This document shows, piece after piece, positions 20,569 to 30,898 of a DNA stretch of 45,846 nucleotides. Position numbers and translations under genes: made by a program. The notes beneath the pieces were generated by a model. The model was not told where the DNA came from and ran no database searches. It saw nothing but the letters and a program-made list of their open reading frames with translations. How positions within the stretch are numbered: the first letter of the stretch is position 1; every line of letters begins with the position of its first letter. Origin of the DNA: Phlegmacium glaucopus (lineage: Eukaryota > Basidiomycota > Agaricomycetes > Agaricales > Cortinariaceae); contig MU130695.1 in assembly GCA_015039465.1 (NCBI GenBank), positions 818,354-864,199 of the forward strand, in the 5' to 3' direction.

Positions 20569-21911
20569 ATTACGGTGAAGTCAATCCACACAATTTTAAA
20601 CCTATCTTTTCTTCCAAACAACTTTCCACTTCACTCCAAGCTACTTCATTACTTCCCACTGTACTCCATGGTATCTTTACCATGGATGTCAAAGAGCTCA
20701 ACAAGGGGATTCTTTCCGCTCTTTCTACAGATCCCCTTGCACAGTCCTACTTATCGGATATCAATAATCTGAAGTATGTTAGATGGTCAAAGGACTCTTC
20801 CGGATTCATCCAGATCAATCAACAGATCTATGTTCCAGATTCCAGAGATCTTCATCTCCATGTACTTTGTTATTATCATGACCATCCTGTCTCCGGACAT
20901 TTCAGTGTCAATAGGACTCTTGCGGTTATCCATCAAGAGTACACTTGGCCCAGTATTCGTGTTTTTGTCACTGATTATTGTAGGACTTGCACCACCTGTT
21001 CTCGGTCCAAAGCCAAATGTCATAAACCATACAGCTTACTCCAACAACTCCCTGGGACTCCATCTCCATGGATTTCATTGAACACCTTCCAGACTCTGAA
21101 GGTTTCACTGTGGTCTTGGTCATAGTAGACCGGTTCATGAAACAATCCATTTTCATCCCCACTTACAACACCATCACTTCTGCTCAACTTGCTGAACTAT
21201 TTGTCATCCACATGTTTTCCAAGCACAGTGTTCCGTCCCATGTAACTTCCAATCGCAGTTCCGAGTTTGTATCTCACTTCTTCAGATCCCTCGGAAAAGC
21301 CCTCGACATGAAGTTGCACTTCACCTCCAGATACCACCCAGAAGGTGACAGACAAACGGAACACATCAACCAGACCTTGGAACAATACATCCGCATTTAC
21401 TGCAATTATCAGTAAGACAACTGGAGTTCACTTCTTCCATTAGCAGAATTCTCCTACAACAATACTCCCAGTGCCACTACTGGTGTATCTCCGTTCTTTG
21501 CCAACAAAGGCTATGATCCGGCTATCACTATCCATCTGGAGTATGACCTTGTCTCCTCCCGTGCTCACAAGTATGTTATGGACCTTAATGAACTCCACGA
21601 GGAACTCCGAAAAGCTATCCTTACCTCCCAGGAACAATACCAATGTTCCGTGGACAAGCGTCGGATTCCTCCTCCGGACTTCAAGGTTGGAGATTGAGCC
21701 TTTGTCAGAGCACAATTCTTCTGTACGACCAGACCTTCAAAGAAACTCTCCGAGAAGTATCTTGGTCCATATGACATTATTGCTCAGGCAGGTCCTTTGT
21801 CCTGGACCCTCCATCTTCCCGACAACCTGCATGCTGTCCATCCCATTTTCCATGTTTCCATGCTAGAGCCCTCTGTTCCAAACACTATTCTGGATTGTAC
21901 TCAACCTCCAC
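20569..21911 (+). pseudogene. GyB-1 pol: integrase
   Basis: HHCC zinc domain: HDHPVSGHFSVNRTLAVIHQ and CRTCTTCSRSKAKCHK. The catalytic core begins MDFIEHLPDSEGFTVVLVIV, with DRF. The second catalytic Asp is Asn (TSNRSSEF, 21251-21253; GyB-2 has TSDRGSEF). The Glu region YHPEGDRQTE is kept. The core shifts frame after HKPYSLLQQLPG; stops include TAA 21414-21416 and TGA near 21696. The C-terminal GPYDIIAQAGPLSWTLHL leads into K13 at 21912. Confidence 0.88.
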
Positions 21912-23462
21912 TATAAATTGTTGTTTGTGTTGTTATACACACTAACCAGAGAGCAGTGGACCAGTCTTTAGGTCAAGAGACTCCCTGTTATTCATTTAGG
22001 GAAGGCTTAGCCTTAGACTTGTAACACACAGAGGTAGGGGGGAGGAATAGAGATGAGACGGATGAGGATGAAGGTCTTGGAAGATGAATGAGGTAGAGGA
22101 CGAGGATGAGGATGGGTAAGAAAGAGTCTTCAGTAAGACTATAGCGGTTGACAGTAGAGGACAGTGACAGTAAGGGACTGAAAAAGCAAACTTAGAGGGA
22201 GGAATTCACTGGAATTCCACTGAGAGGATGATGGTTGGGGAGTAAGAATGAATTGGGGAAAACTACCTATCCTGGTACAAAAGAGCAGTATTTATACCCT
22301 AAGGATGAGGCTATGTAGAACAATAAAAAGGAAGAAGTACGCGCTGTCAAAGGAAGAAAGATAAAGAGAGGACAGCTGTGAGAAGAAAAGAACAATGGAA
22401 AAGAAGAAGGAACAATAAAAAAAATCTGTAAAGTGTCAAAGTGCAAGAGAAAAGAAAAGAAGGCAGTGTACATAGTCCAATAGCAAAAATATATCAACTC
22501 CATAGGCGTGTGGTCATGTCAAAAATGTGAAAGGTCCTGAGTCAACACTTGAAAGGCGCAGCCTTGTTCCTGAGAAAACACTACTTGCCCATGGATCCTG
22601 TAAAAATACTAGTCACGCTGTTCGTAGACCTAATACAATTCCGTTTGGCAGAGTAGATAGCGTTAACTCATTGCAAACGGATAAGTAACTACTGTACTGT
22701 ACTCATCCTTATATACCCTAACTACATGCTTATTAATACCCGCTGGTCCGTGCTCCTTGCAGCTCGCACGCGGATACTCATTCCAACAGATCCCATGTCG
22801 TGCAGCCTTGATAACACTTGACACACTGCGAGAATAATCCTCTGCTGCTGATTCATCTGCAATTGCTGCTTAGTCGTGATCCTCCTGGACTTCCTAAGTT
22901 GTCATAAAGAGGGTGGGAAGGCTTCATGTACCGCGTGAATGATGGTTTTGGCAGTGAATGATAAGATAAGAGGTAGATAATTGAGGATAGGGGACTGAGT
23001 GCGATCCAAGAGTGAGGGATGGCAAGATAGATGGCTGAGGGGAAGACTTGTGGGTCCATAGCCACAACAATGATGACAAAGCCTTTTACATAATGGGAGA
23101 TGTAGTTGATGCGTCCATAAAGGGGCCATTCTTGAAATGATGGACCAAAGATACAATCAAACGCGAGCTGATGACTGATGCAAATAGTAGATTGATCGCT
23201 TTGTTGGATCACTAGCCAAGGAACAAATGGATGGTAGATGCTTAGGAGCATGTTGATAGTGAAAATGATGGAGAGCATAGTGTGAGACATTGAGAGTATG
23301 ATGAGCGATGAGGGTGATAACGTTGAACAAATGATTTGTTGACCAGGAACACACTTCAGGGCCACTTCCAGAATAGGTAAGCGAATTCAAAGTCCGCTTA
23401 TTTTCATGATGGCAACTTTTAAGCTTTCTTCTCACACTACCAATCAGTATTGGTATGCAATA
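21912..23462 (-). mobile_element. K13 element, copy 3 (inverted), inside GyB-1 pol
   Basis: On the plus strand it begins TATAAATTGTTG and ends GCAATA. Flanks are CCAC (21908-21911) and CCGC (23463-23466). Excising it with one flank restores the codons QPPPPLVVIDGEQ, as in GyB-2. It is 1551 bp because it carries a 190-bp solo LTR (22599-22788); without that it is about 1.36 kb. Confidence 0.88.
22599..22788. mobile_element. 190-bp solo LTR inside K13 copy 3
   Basis: TGTAAAAATACTAG...CATTCCAACA, TG/CA ends, with perfect 5-bp duplications GATCC (22594-22598, 22789-22793). The other K13 copies lack it. TATATACCC near 22712 could be a promoter. The size suits a Copia-type or TRIM LTR. No related internal sequence is in the window. 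Confidence 0.88.
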
Positions 23463-23705
23463 CCGCCTCCTCTGGTCGTCATTGATGGAGAACAGGAATT
23501 CGAGGTCTCCAAAATTTTGGACTCTAAATTGGACAACAGACGGTGCGTATGCAAACTTCTGTACCTAGTCAAGTGGTCTGGCTATGAAGGTACTGATAAA
23601 GAAACTTCCTGGTTACCAGCTAATGAATTAGGACATGTGTCCGAACTTGTTGCTGATTTCCACATGAGCTATCCGGCTAAACCCAGCCCTCTTCCACTCT
23701 CTTGA
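23463..23705 (+). pseudogene. GyB-1 pol: chromodomain and C-terminus
   Basis: EFEVSKILDSKLDN, then LLYLVKWSGYEGTDKETSWL: the chromodomain aromatic residues (Y, W and the final W) are kept. It ends PLPLS at TGA 23703-23705. It is separated from the integrase by K13 copy 3. Confidence 0.88.
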
Positions 23706-23876
23706 TTTCTTTTCCTTTCCTTCCCTTTTTTTTCCATTCCTTTCCATGTCTTTTCCATTCCTTTTTCTTTCTGTTATCTTCCTCTTCTGTTTCACAAAAC
23801 AAAGTCAAGAAAACAAAATTATTAAACAAAACAAAAAAGAAATAACAAATTATATACAAACTATTTTCTATCTATT

Positions 23877-24888
23877 TTACTCTGTTGTTTTTTCTACTCC
23901 TTCCATCCTTCCTTCCCCCGCTCCTTCCATCCTCTCCATCTCCACTCCCAATCCTTCTTCCACCTCATCTTCCCCATCATCCAACTCCTCGTCCTCCATC
24001 TCCTCTTGCATCTCCATCTCAACCCCCTTTTCTACCATCTTCCACTCCTTTTCCTTCCACTCCCTCTCTTGCTCTGCGTTCCTCTTCTTCTCCTTCTCCA
24101 CCTTCCTCCTCATCCACACCTCCATTGCCATCAATATTCCCTCCTGCATCTCTGCCAACTTCCTCAAAATCTCCCCTATCATCTCCAGCCCTTCCGTCAA
24201 CCTCTCCATTCCATCTGCTTCTGTCTCCACAACCTCCTTCACCTTCCCTTTTCCTTTTCCTTTCCCTCCAACCCTCTCTGCTGGCATTTCCACCACCACC
24301 ATCTTCTTTTTCCCTCCAACTATGCTACAGCCCTTCTTGAGCTGGTAGCACCTCCAGCACCCAGGCCCCTGTGTCTTTCCGTGGCACAAAGTACCTTCAC
24401 CCATACATATGGTGCAGGCCGGCCGGTTTTGCTCCATGGTCGGAGCTACTTGTTCCTATGATTCTTTTAGTTTACATTCTTTTCCTTTTTACCGGAATTC
24501 ACTTACTTTCTCATTTAGTTTCCTTTTCTTCAGGACACTGGGCCCCGGCTCCATCCCAATCTCTTTCACTTCTTCTTCTACTTCATCATCATCAAGGTCT
24601 ATCACCTCCACTTCTCTCCTCTTCTGCTCCTCTGCCTTTTGGATGTGCTGCTGCTCCTCTCTACTCTTCTTCTCCACTTCCACCCTTTTCCTCTCCTCCT
24701 CTGCTCTCCGGTCCTCCTCTTCCCACTGCCACTGCCTCCAACTCCATCAACTCCTTCTCCTCCACCTCCTACACTCACTCTTCCACCTCCCATGCTCACT
24801 TCTCCGCCTCCCACTTGCTCTGAATTCAAGCCTGGGCCTCTTCCAACTTGGCTTGTTGGGAAGAGCCAGTGTTGATGTTGTTGTTCAT
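23877..24888 (-). pseudogene. Antisense gene of GyB-1: Zn2Cys6-type protein, frameshifted
   Basis: It lies between the chromodomain and the 3' LTR, opposite to pol. Exon 1 (24888-24507) begins MNNNINTGSSQQAK and is Glu/Arg/Lys-rich. The intron 24506-24456 has GTAAGT and CATAG borders. Exon 2 (24455-23877) begins EQVAPTMEQNRPACTICMGE. The cysteines follow C-X2-C-X6-C-X8-C-X2-C-X6-C, the Zn(II)2Cys6 spacing of fungal regulators (CHGKTQGPGCWRCYQLKKGC). A long Glu-rich coiled coil follows. Exon 1 is 382 nt against 399 in GyB-2 and not a multiple of three, so it is frameshifted. GyB-2 holds the intact version. Confidence 0.8.
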
Positions 24889-24954
24889 GGTTTTTTGGTT
24901 AGAGGATAGGGGTTAAGGAAGTTATCCGAAGTGAAGAGTCATCACCAGTCTCCG

Positions 24955-24995
24955 ATGGTCTTTATACCATGCCAACCTTGCACGGACCATCACGT
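24955..24995 (-). promoter_or_regulatory. Promoter of the GyB antisense gene (TATA and CACGTG)
   Basis: On the minus strand GGTATAAAG (about 24959-24967) lies about 75 bp upstream of the ATG. A CACGTG box lies about 25 bp further up. Both are at matching positions in GyB-2 (43145-43181). Confidence 0.6.
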
Positions 24996-25029
24996 GACCT
25001 CAAGGGTCTCAGCCTTGACAGGGAGGTAC

Positions 25030-27054
25030 TGTTACATTCCGTCATACGTTACTCCAGTCCGACTCCATCAGAGTTGTTTCTGGTAGTCCATTGATGAGCT
25101 TGGTTTTGTTCTGTACTTGGAATTGAGTAGATACTTAGTTACTGTGACTGTGACATGTAACAATAACAGACCTCTACCTTAGACCGCTTCAACCACACCA
25201 GCCCCACGAACTATTGTACCTCTGAGGAGCATTCAAGCTTCACATGTGCATCATTCTGGAGCCCACCGCGAGGGGCTGTGTTGTTGGTTGTGCTGTCTTG
25301 TCTTTTGTCATCTTTTTCTCAGTTTTCAGCCAACTGCATGATTTTTAGTGCATCTCACACTCATTTCAATGCTTTTCTAAACCTCTCCAACCCTTCCAGC
25401 ATCCTTCCCTGGACAACATCACCCTTTCCCTGTGATTTTGGCCCATTTTCATCGAAATTCACATGTCATGTCTAGGCCCTACTAGATGTTATCGTTTGAT
25501 CTTTGTCATTTTCCCACCAATTTCCACGCTCTTTTCACAGCTCAATTCGCCTCGTCAGTAGCTTCGTTTAGAGCCCTTATGCGCCCATTTTCGTCCATTG
25601 GTTCCGAAGATATGGAGTTTTGGAGATGGAGACACCCATTTTGTTTCAGAGAGATATCTCAAGACCTGTTGCACGTCGCGCCTTCGTTTTCTGAAGCCTA
25701 CAACTACTTGATTACACCTTTCCAACGCGCCCAAGATCGTCCGGAACGGTTCAGTTGTTGTTGAGAACAAGCTTCATCATTGTACCCCTCCTCATCCCAT
25801 TCTGCACCAGCCATATCTCACCCATTTTCATACTGTTTTTCGTCATTCAGCACTCATTTCATATCTACTCTTCAAGCTCTTTCTTGTCGCATCATCCGTT
25901 TTCATTCGCGTTGTTGTCTTCCCTCAGTATTGTCATAATCAGTCATGTTGGCATCATCTGGACATATCTCTCTCAAATCTTTGCCATTTTTCTTCATCAA
26001 GGAGTTGTTTTAGGTTGCTTCCCATTGGTCTATCATGTCATTACCATGCATTGGCCATTCTAAGTCCGCTTTTCCTGGTTATCCCATACACCTCTTATCA
26101 TTGCTATGCACCAGTCTTGGAGTTTTGTCTCCCTCATTCTGCCACCACCATCACCATTTTCATTCACTCATTGGGGAGTCAGGAGGACAGTTTAGATCAG
26201 TTTATTGCAGGATTTAGGGCCTCAGATAGGCCATCCTAGGTATATTTTTGCTTTATTGTTAGTTAAAGGTTCCCCCTTTGTCCCTCAAGCTTGCTGCCGA
26301 GTACAGGGAGTGTCTGGGTGTTTGGTATGGTTAGGTTGGTGACTGAGGATAGTCACAATCTCAAGTTGGGATGGGATGATGAGCTTGGTTTTGTTCTGTA
26401 CTTGGAATTGAGTAGATACTTAGTTACTGTGACTGTGACATGTAACAATAACAGACCTCTACCTTAGACCACTTCAACCACACCAGCCCCACAAACTATT
26501 GTACCTCTGAGGAGCTTTCAAGCTTCACATGTGCATCACCGTACTCCGTTCCAGTACTTTCCCTTGTTTCCAACTCTACTCCTCCTACGTCCAACTCCAA
26601 GACTTCTCCATATCATTCCAACTCTTCTGACGATATCCCAAACCCATTGCCACATCTTCACCATAACAACTATTTCTTTGTCATCACTTTGCCACTATCA
26701 GTCAGCACACCAGCCATGGATTATTCACCCAAGAATGCAGGACCTTTTCCAGGAGCAGAACACAGCACTTATATTTATATTTTATATTTTGGTTGCTATT
26801 ACTTTTATATTTAAGTACTCAAACTTGTATGTTTTTCCTCAGTTCAAATATCATCTTAGTTTCCTCCTCTTGTTCGTCCTCTAAGTCACTGAGGTCTTCC
26901 GTCTTTCCATTCTCTTCCGGTTCTGAAATCAGGACATTGTAGGAGCTGGGCAGCACAGCACATACACTGAGGCCAAAGTCCTTTCCGTTACTTGTTCTGG
27001 TTCTGTTCCATCCGGCGTTACTCCAATGTGACTCCCTTTGTTTTAAACTTAACA
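25030..27054 (+). repeat. GyB-1 3' LTR, split by a TRIM
   Basis: It begins TGTTACATTCC after a purine-rich GACAGGGAGG tract (likely second-strand primer) and ends CTTAACA before ACAGG. Without the TRIM (25092-26542 including one duplication) it is about 574 bp. Confidence 0.9.
25092..26538 (+). mobile_element. TRIM: 1447-bp non-coding retrotransposon with 162-bp LTRs
   Basis: LTRs at 25092-25253 and 26377-26538 are near-identical, begin TGATGAGC and end GTGCATCA. The 4-bp duplication is CCAT (25088-25091) / CCGT (26539-26542). Three bases after the 5' LTR comes TGGAGCCCACCGCGAGG (25257-25273), suited to a tRNA 3' end as primer site. The 3' LTR is preceded by the purine-rich GGGATGGGA. The 1.1-kb interior has only short frames (the best is 92 codons at 25486-25764) and no gag or pol, so it must rely on proteins supplied in trans. 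Confidence 0.88.
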
Positions 27055-27590
27055 ACAGGGGCCTGAGGCCCGCTTATACCTAGCATGCTGTGCTGCAGTT
27101 CTGTTGCCTGTAGGAATGTTCATATACACTTGGTCTTCATTCACATCTGTACATTGGATTGCTCTGACTATCGGGATTCTCCTTTACTTCTGGGCAACCT
27201 TCATCATCTATTTAGCCGTCCTTTCTTATCTAGCTGATTGGTGAGAATCATTTCTCTCTGATTGACATATTAATACACTGTGATGGTCGAAGCCTTTCTC
27301 ATATATTTTTATTTTTTATCCAGGGTAGGAACATGGTTCATCGTTTTTCTTGACAGGGAATTTGGCTGCAACTGTGTTTCCATTGTTTACAGCACAGATG
27401 TACAAGGCTTTGGGTTACAGGTGGGCTAATAATCTCTTTGGCTGTATTGCAGCTATTATGGCTCCAATACCTTTTGTACATTTATTACCTTTTGCTATCT
27501 CAATTATTTTAATCCATTGTATTAGGTCCTTTCCCTCTATGGCCCAGCTATTTGAAGGCAAAGTAAGTTCTCGCGTGCTGTTATGGGCCT
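27055..27590 (+). pseudogene. MFS transporter, 3' half
   Basis: It resumes at the right ACAGG. Joined to 4561-4565 it reads ...FPKQGPEARLYLACC, the start of TM9. Then VGMFIYTWSS, HWIALTIGILL and IIYLAVLSYLADW follow. An intron (27242-about 27322) intervenes, then NLAATVFPLFTAQMY, LGYRWANNLFGCIAA and IMAPIPFV. After another intron comes SLYGPAI, a TGA (27553-27555) at an expected Arg codon, then the KFSR tail typical of the family. About 20 residues expected after the LADW intron are missing or altered. Confidence 0.88.
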
Positions 27591-28058
27591 GTAGAAAACC
27601 TTCAACAATATCATCCTATCTGATCTGTTACTGTTGGATCCTTCTTTCACAGCTGAGCAACGAGATCTATGGTTTCACAATCAAACAGGTCAGTATAACT
27701 GAGGCATCTCCATCTCAACTAATTCAATTTTGCTAACTCCATGAAAGGCGTGCTCTCATGCGTACCACGATCCCTTGGCCTAGCCGCAGCGTCTGACATG
27801 TTCAATCAATCCCAACTCACAAGCGTCATCCACCAGTCAAGTTCACATCACTAAATGCTGTCTTATTTGGCCAGCTATCTCGAGGACAGACCCACGGTAG
27901 TCGACTTCGCAAAGATCAAGCCACAACATTGCTTTGCCTTAGGACAATTAATGCTCACATGGCATCTGCGGCAGCATGGCGTAGTTTCAAAATTTCGTTG
28001 CCATGGCTCAAAATTTTGTGGTGAAAACCTCTCCATACCATTAAAATTTTCTCAACCT
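27591..28058. other. Intergenic, no gene recognised
   Basis: Short frames occur (for example LDPSFTAEQRDLWFHNQTG near 27640), but I cannot link them to a family. It includes the upstream region of the 28059 reading frame. Confidence 0.5.
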
Positions 28059-28397
28059 ATGTCTAACCCAGATGCGCCTGCTCTCAACGCCGACGGGACA
28101 CTCAAGGATGCATCGGAGATTGAGTTTTGCCACTCTCCGAGCACCCAAGAGCAGCCGCTGTTGCCGGATACCTCGAAGAAGCGCAAACAAACCACAGAAT
28201 TGGATCAGGAAAGTGACAGCGATGACACACTGCCTTCCATCATCACAAAACCACTCCCAGGCCTCAAAGGCAAAGAACCAGCACGACGTGTGGCATCAAA
28301 GCGCGTGAAAAAACCGTCAGCTAGGGTTAAAGGGAACAACGCCTCCCCAAAGACCCGTCTCTTTTTCAAGAGCAATTTTACCGGTGATATGTTTTAG
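28059..28397 (+). CDS. N-terminal exon of a hAT-type transposon protein (partial)
   Basis: 112 codons from ATG 28059: MSNPDAPALNADGTLKDASE, an acidic/Lys-rich middle (KKRKQTTELDQESDSDD), and TRLFFKSNFTG near the end. From family knowledge, this opening is common in basidiomycete hAT-like transposon proteins; I infer that it is the first exon. A donor GTGATATG (28383) and acceptor TTTTAG (28435) could splice onward. The remainder may lie in the reversed block that starts at 28555. The frame could extend upstream to 27855, but that part lacks protein character. Confidence 0.55.
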   Translation: MSNPDAPALNADGTLKDASEIEFCHSPSTQEQPLLPDTSKKRKQTTELDQESDSDDTLPSIITKPLPGLKGKEPARRVASKRVKKPSARVKGNNASPKTRLFFKSNFTGDMF

Positions 28398-28554
28398 TTT
28401 GGCTTTATATGGTAATCAAAGGATTACTATTTTAGGAATTGTCTACAACAAATCCAGAAACCAGTAACTTCAATGACCAACAAACTCTGTTTTTGTGCAA
28501 GTTGGGGTTTCCTTGAAAGTATAACCAGTATACTCTTGAATAAAACAACAATAT

Positions 28555-28926
28555 AGAGTCACCTTAAGGTCACTTAAGGAAGGAGTTCAAACGAAAAAGA
28601 CGGAAATTGACAGTTAGATAGGGGTGACAGTTAATGATATCAAAAAGACTTCTGAGGGAGAATAAGAAGGAGTAGGAGAAGGAATTGGGGAGACTCAAGC
28701 GAAAAAGTCAGGAAATGACAGTTGGGTGACAGTTGACGATATCAGAATGACTTCTGAGAAGGAGTAAGTAGGAGTAGGAGGAGTGGAGATGAGAACGAGG
28801 GATGGAGACACACTATGTTCAGTTCCAATGTGGAAGGGATTTGCTTGTTGTCCCTCCGAAAACTGAATTTCTGATCAGGTAACGAGAGACCAACCACAAA
28901 ATATTGTTGTGTTTGTTGCTAAATAT
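28555..28926. mobile_element. K13 element, copy 4, string-reversed and truncated
   Basis: Read backwards from 28926: TATAAATCGTTGTTTGTG and onward, matching the K13 end as it appears at 21912, through to GGAATTCCACTGAG. The preceding four bases in that reading are CCGC, the usual K13 target. It interrupts the hAT gene and stops at the segment edge. Confidence 0.82.
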
Positions 28927-30480
28927 CGCCAATGTCGCTCCATACCTAGTATCCTAAAGCTCCAGGTTCGTAGTTTTCACTAACTTTAAAACGAGCCTTA
29001 CCAGACTGAAATTCAAAATCTTACTTTTGTAAGGTTAATAGTAATCTTTGCATGGCTTTTCACCAGACACTCCGCGACTTATCGGAGAAATCGGAAGAGT
29101 TATTGAAGTAGGGACTCGAAAACAGCTACCCCATAGAGTAAGAGAAACCATCACCCTGCAACCATAAATTCTTCCCGTACTTTCCCAAAGAGTAGATGGT
29201 GGACTTTCCGGATTGTCATACCTAATACTAATTGTAGTAGTAGTTATTTTAAGCGTTCATTTTGTTGAATGAACCAGTGGCCTTTGGTGTTTCAGATGTT
29301 ATACAAGTTCGTCTGGAAGGAAGCTGGTGAAGCACTGACCGAACTGTTTTGATAGCTCCGAACTAACTTGACTGGGTCCAAGCCAATGAAGAAACCGTAG
29401 ACAATTGCCTTCGCGTCTAAACAACCCAAGCTATGGCTCGCTAAACGTATAGAACTCCATTTTAAGCGGTACTCACCGGGTCAAAGACCCTTACATTATG
29501 CACTCCTACTGAATCAGTTCCAATTGTCCCTCAAATGAATGGCACGCATTACAAAAGCCTCTGACGATAAAGGCGGACTCTTTTTACATAGAAAAAAGGG
29601 ACGCCGCGACACCTCTATCACTTTGAGACTTGTATTCCTACATCAACTCGAAGCCTTTGAGTGGTTGTGCGTAATGTCTACACCGGTAACTAATCGCGGG
29701 GTGGAAGAAGGAAGCAGCGGGAGCATTTACGTCGGGAATCCAGAGAACATGCTAGTAGCACCGGTGCCACTAATACAAAGGCTCCTCGGACGTGTAGTTC
29801 TTTCCACTTATTAATTATTATCGTCTACTTTTACTAATGAATGGGACGCGAGTGCTACCTAAAGAAGTCGGTAAGCCAACATAAAGTGTTGGTGTAGAAA
29901 CAGAAGTGAGAGGAGTAGTAGGAGTGACAGCAACAGGGGAGGGACGTACCACATTAGGTATACAAGTAGCCATAGTACGCGACCCCACCAAGACCGTTTA
30001 AAGCCCACCAGCCAAAGTCATGCGTGTACAAACCACCTAAGCCCTCTACGGTCGTGCCACGGTTGTGTAAAAGCTTGTTACCTAACTGTACCAACCTGGG
30101 CCCACAACAGGAGACCAACGTCGTAACTGTTTGGTCACGGATGCAGTTACCAAAACAGTCATCTATGGGGTCGTACCATTATTTATTATATTTGAATGGA
30201 CCTCGTTGTTTAACTGCGTCAACCTGGACGCAGAGCAGGAGACCAACGTCGAAGCTGCTTGGTCGTGGATGTACCTACCAAAAGAGTCATCCATAGGGTC
30301 ATATCACTATTTACTATATTTGAGTGAACGAAAACTAAAAAGCCCTCGACCACAGGGGCCAAACCCTAGGTTGACTGCTCGTTCCACTCAAGGGTTTTTT
30401 TATTCGTTATTCATCACTCCTTTTCGCCTGAATGGCCACTATCCTGACTTTCAACTTATGGATACCTAATAAGTTAAAAA
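28927..30480. pseudogene. hAT transposase gene, string-reversed, 3' truncated by K13
   Basis: Read backwards from about 30460, with introns such as GTAAGTAATC...GATGTGCAG removed. An acidic region (DNDSEDDEESEDKD) and KYNRMAEEIHRERR come first. A BED-type zinc finger follows, split by introns: GHICNAC, then GGNSSLRKHYAR. Next are YLKICKSLGIEPNKS, SSLDSFVKPVTKWSKEG, FHALLKYQRPTTKENEIPHR, KLRDEVIEKAKEAIQRL and ITFDAWTSKSYDPYLAVTA. This is the N-terminal half to early catalytic domain of a fungal hAT transposase. A 128-bp imperfect tandem duplication (file 30093-30330) lies in its 5' part. Strand cannot be assigned in this file. Confidence 0.85.
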
Positions 30481-30837
30481 GTATTATAATAAGAAGTTAA
30501 CTTAGTTGTTCTAGTTATTGGGTTGGTACTTAATTAGATGTTTAACTATAACATTCCCAGTTTTCACAACTGATGTGAACAACTAATTTGACCTTTAACG
30601 TATCATTATTTACAATTTCGTCGTCTATTGATACTAGACTTAACTAGATACATAGTATGACAATTTGTTGTGATGTTTTTCAAGTCTGAGATTGGTATGT
30701 TTTTAGGTATTACCAGTTTACTTGATGAACGTTAGATTTCATTGATAGTTTCAGATGTTGATACTTCTTAACAATATGTTCAGGATTCCTATTGTAGTCA
30801 TTCATTTTATAGTTATTTTCCAGGATGTTATTACTTC

Positions 30838-30898
30838 GTACACTATAGTACACTGTGGTACACTGTGGTACACTATGGTACACTGTAGTACACTGTAA
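30838..30898. repeat. 10-bp tandem repeat in reversed segment 1
   Basis: In the file: GTACACTGTG and variants, six copies. Read backwards it is a GTGTCACATG-type repeat. Degenerate TTTGTTCTGTACTGTAGTAT units continue to about 31210. About 31365-31640 holds five TATAATTTAGG-containing units. Confidence 0.75.

Larger units (their letters stand above)
4566..27054 (+). mobile_element. GyB-1: Ty3/Gypsy chromovirus carrying six nested insertions
   Basis: The 5' LTR begins TGTTACATTCC at 4566 and the 3' LTR ends CTTAACA at 27054. The flanks are perfect 5-bp target duplications ACAGG (4561-4565, 27055-27059). The order is gag, PR, RT-RNase H, IN, chromodomain, antisense gene, 3' LTR, as in chromodomain Gypsy elements. 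It is broken by D700 (with GyA-1 inside), E15, two K13 copies and a TRIM. One K13 contains a 190-bp solo LTR. The uninterrupted element would be about 8 kb. It sits inside the MFS gene, which it splits. Many stops and lost catalytic residues show that it is dead. Confidence 0.92.

Noticed and set aside
23885..24909. Long Ser/Pro-rich plus-strand frames opposite the GyB antisense gene
   Set aside because: They are the other-strand shadow of a Glu/Arg-rich coding sequence. The minus strand has the intron, cysteine motif and promoter.
29539..30469. Open frames of 90-112 codons on the plus strand
   Set aside because: They lie inside the reversed block. Only the backwards reading gives protein and introns, and these frames have no motif.
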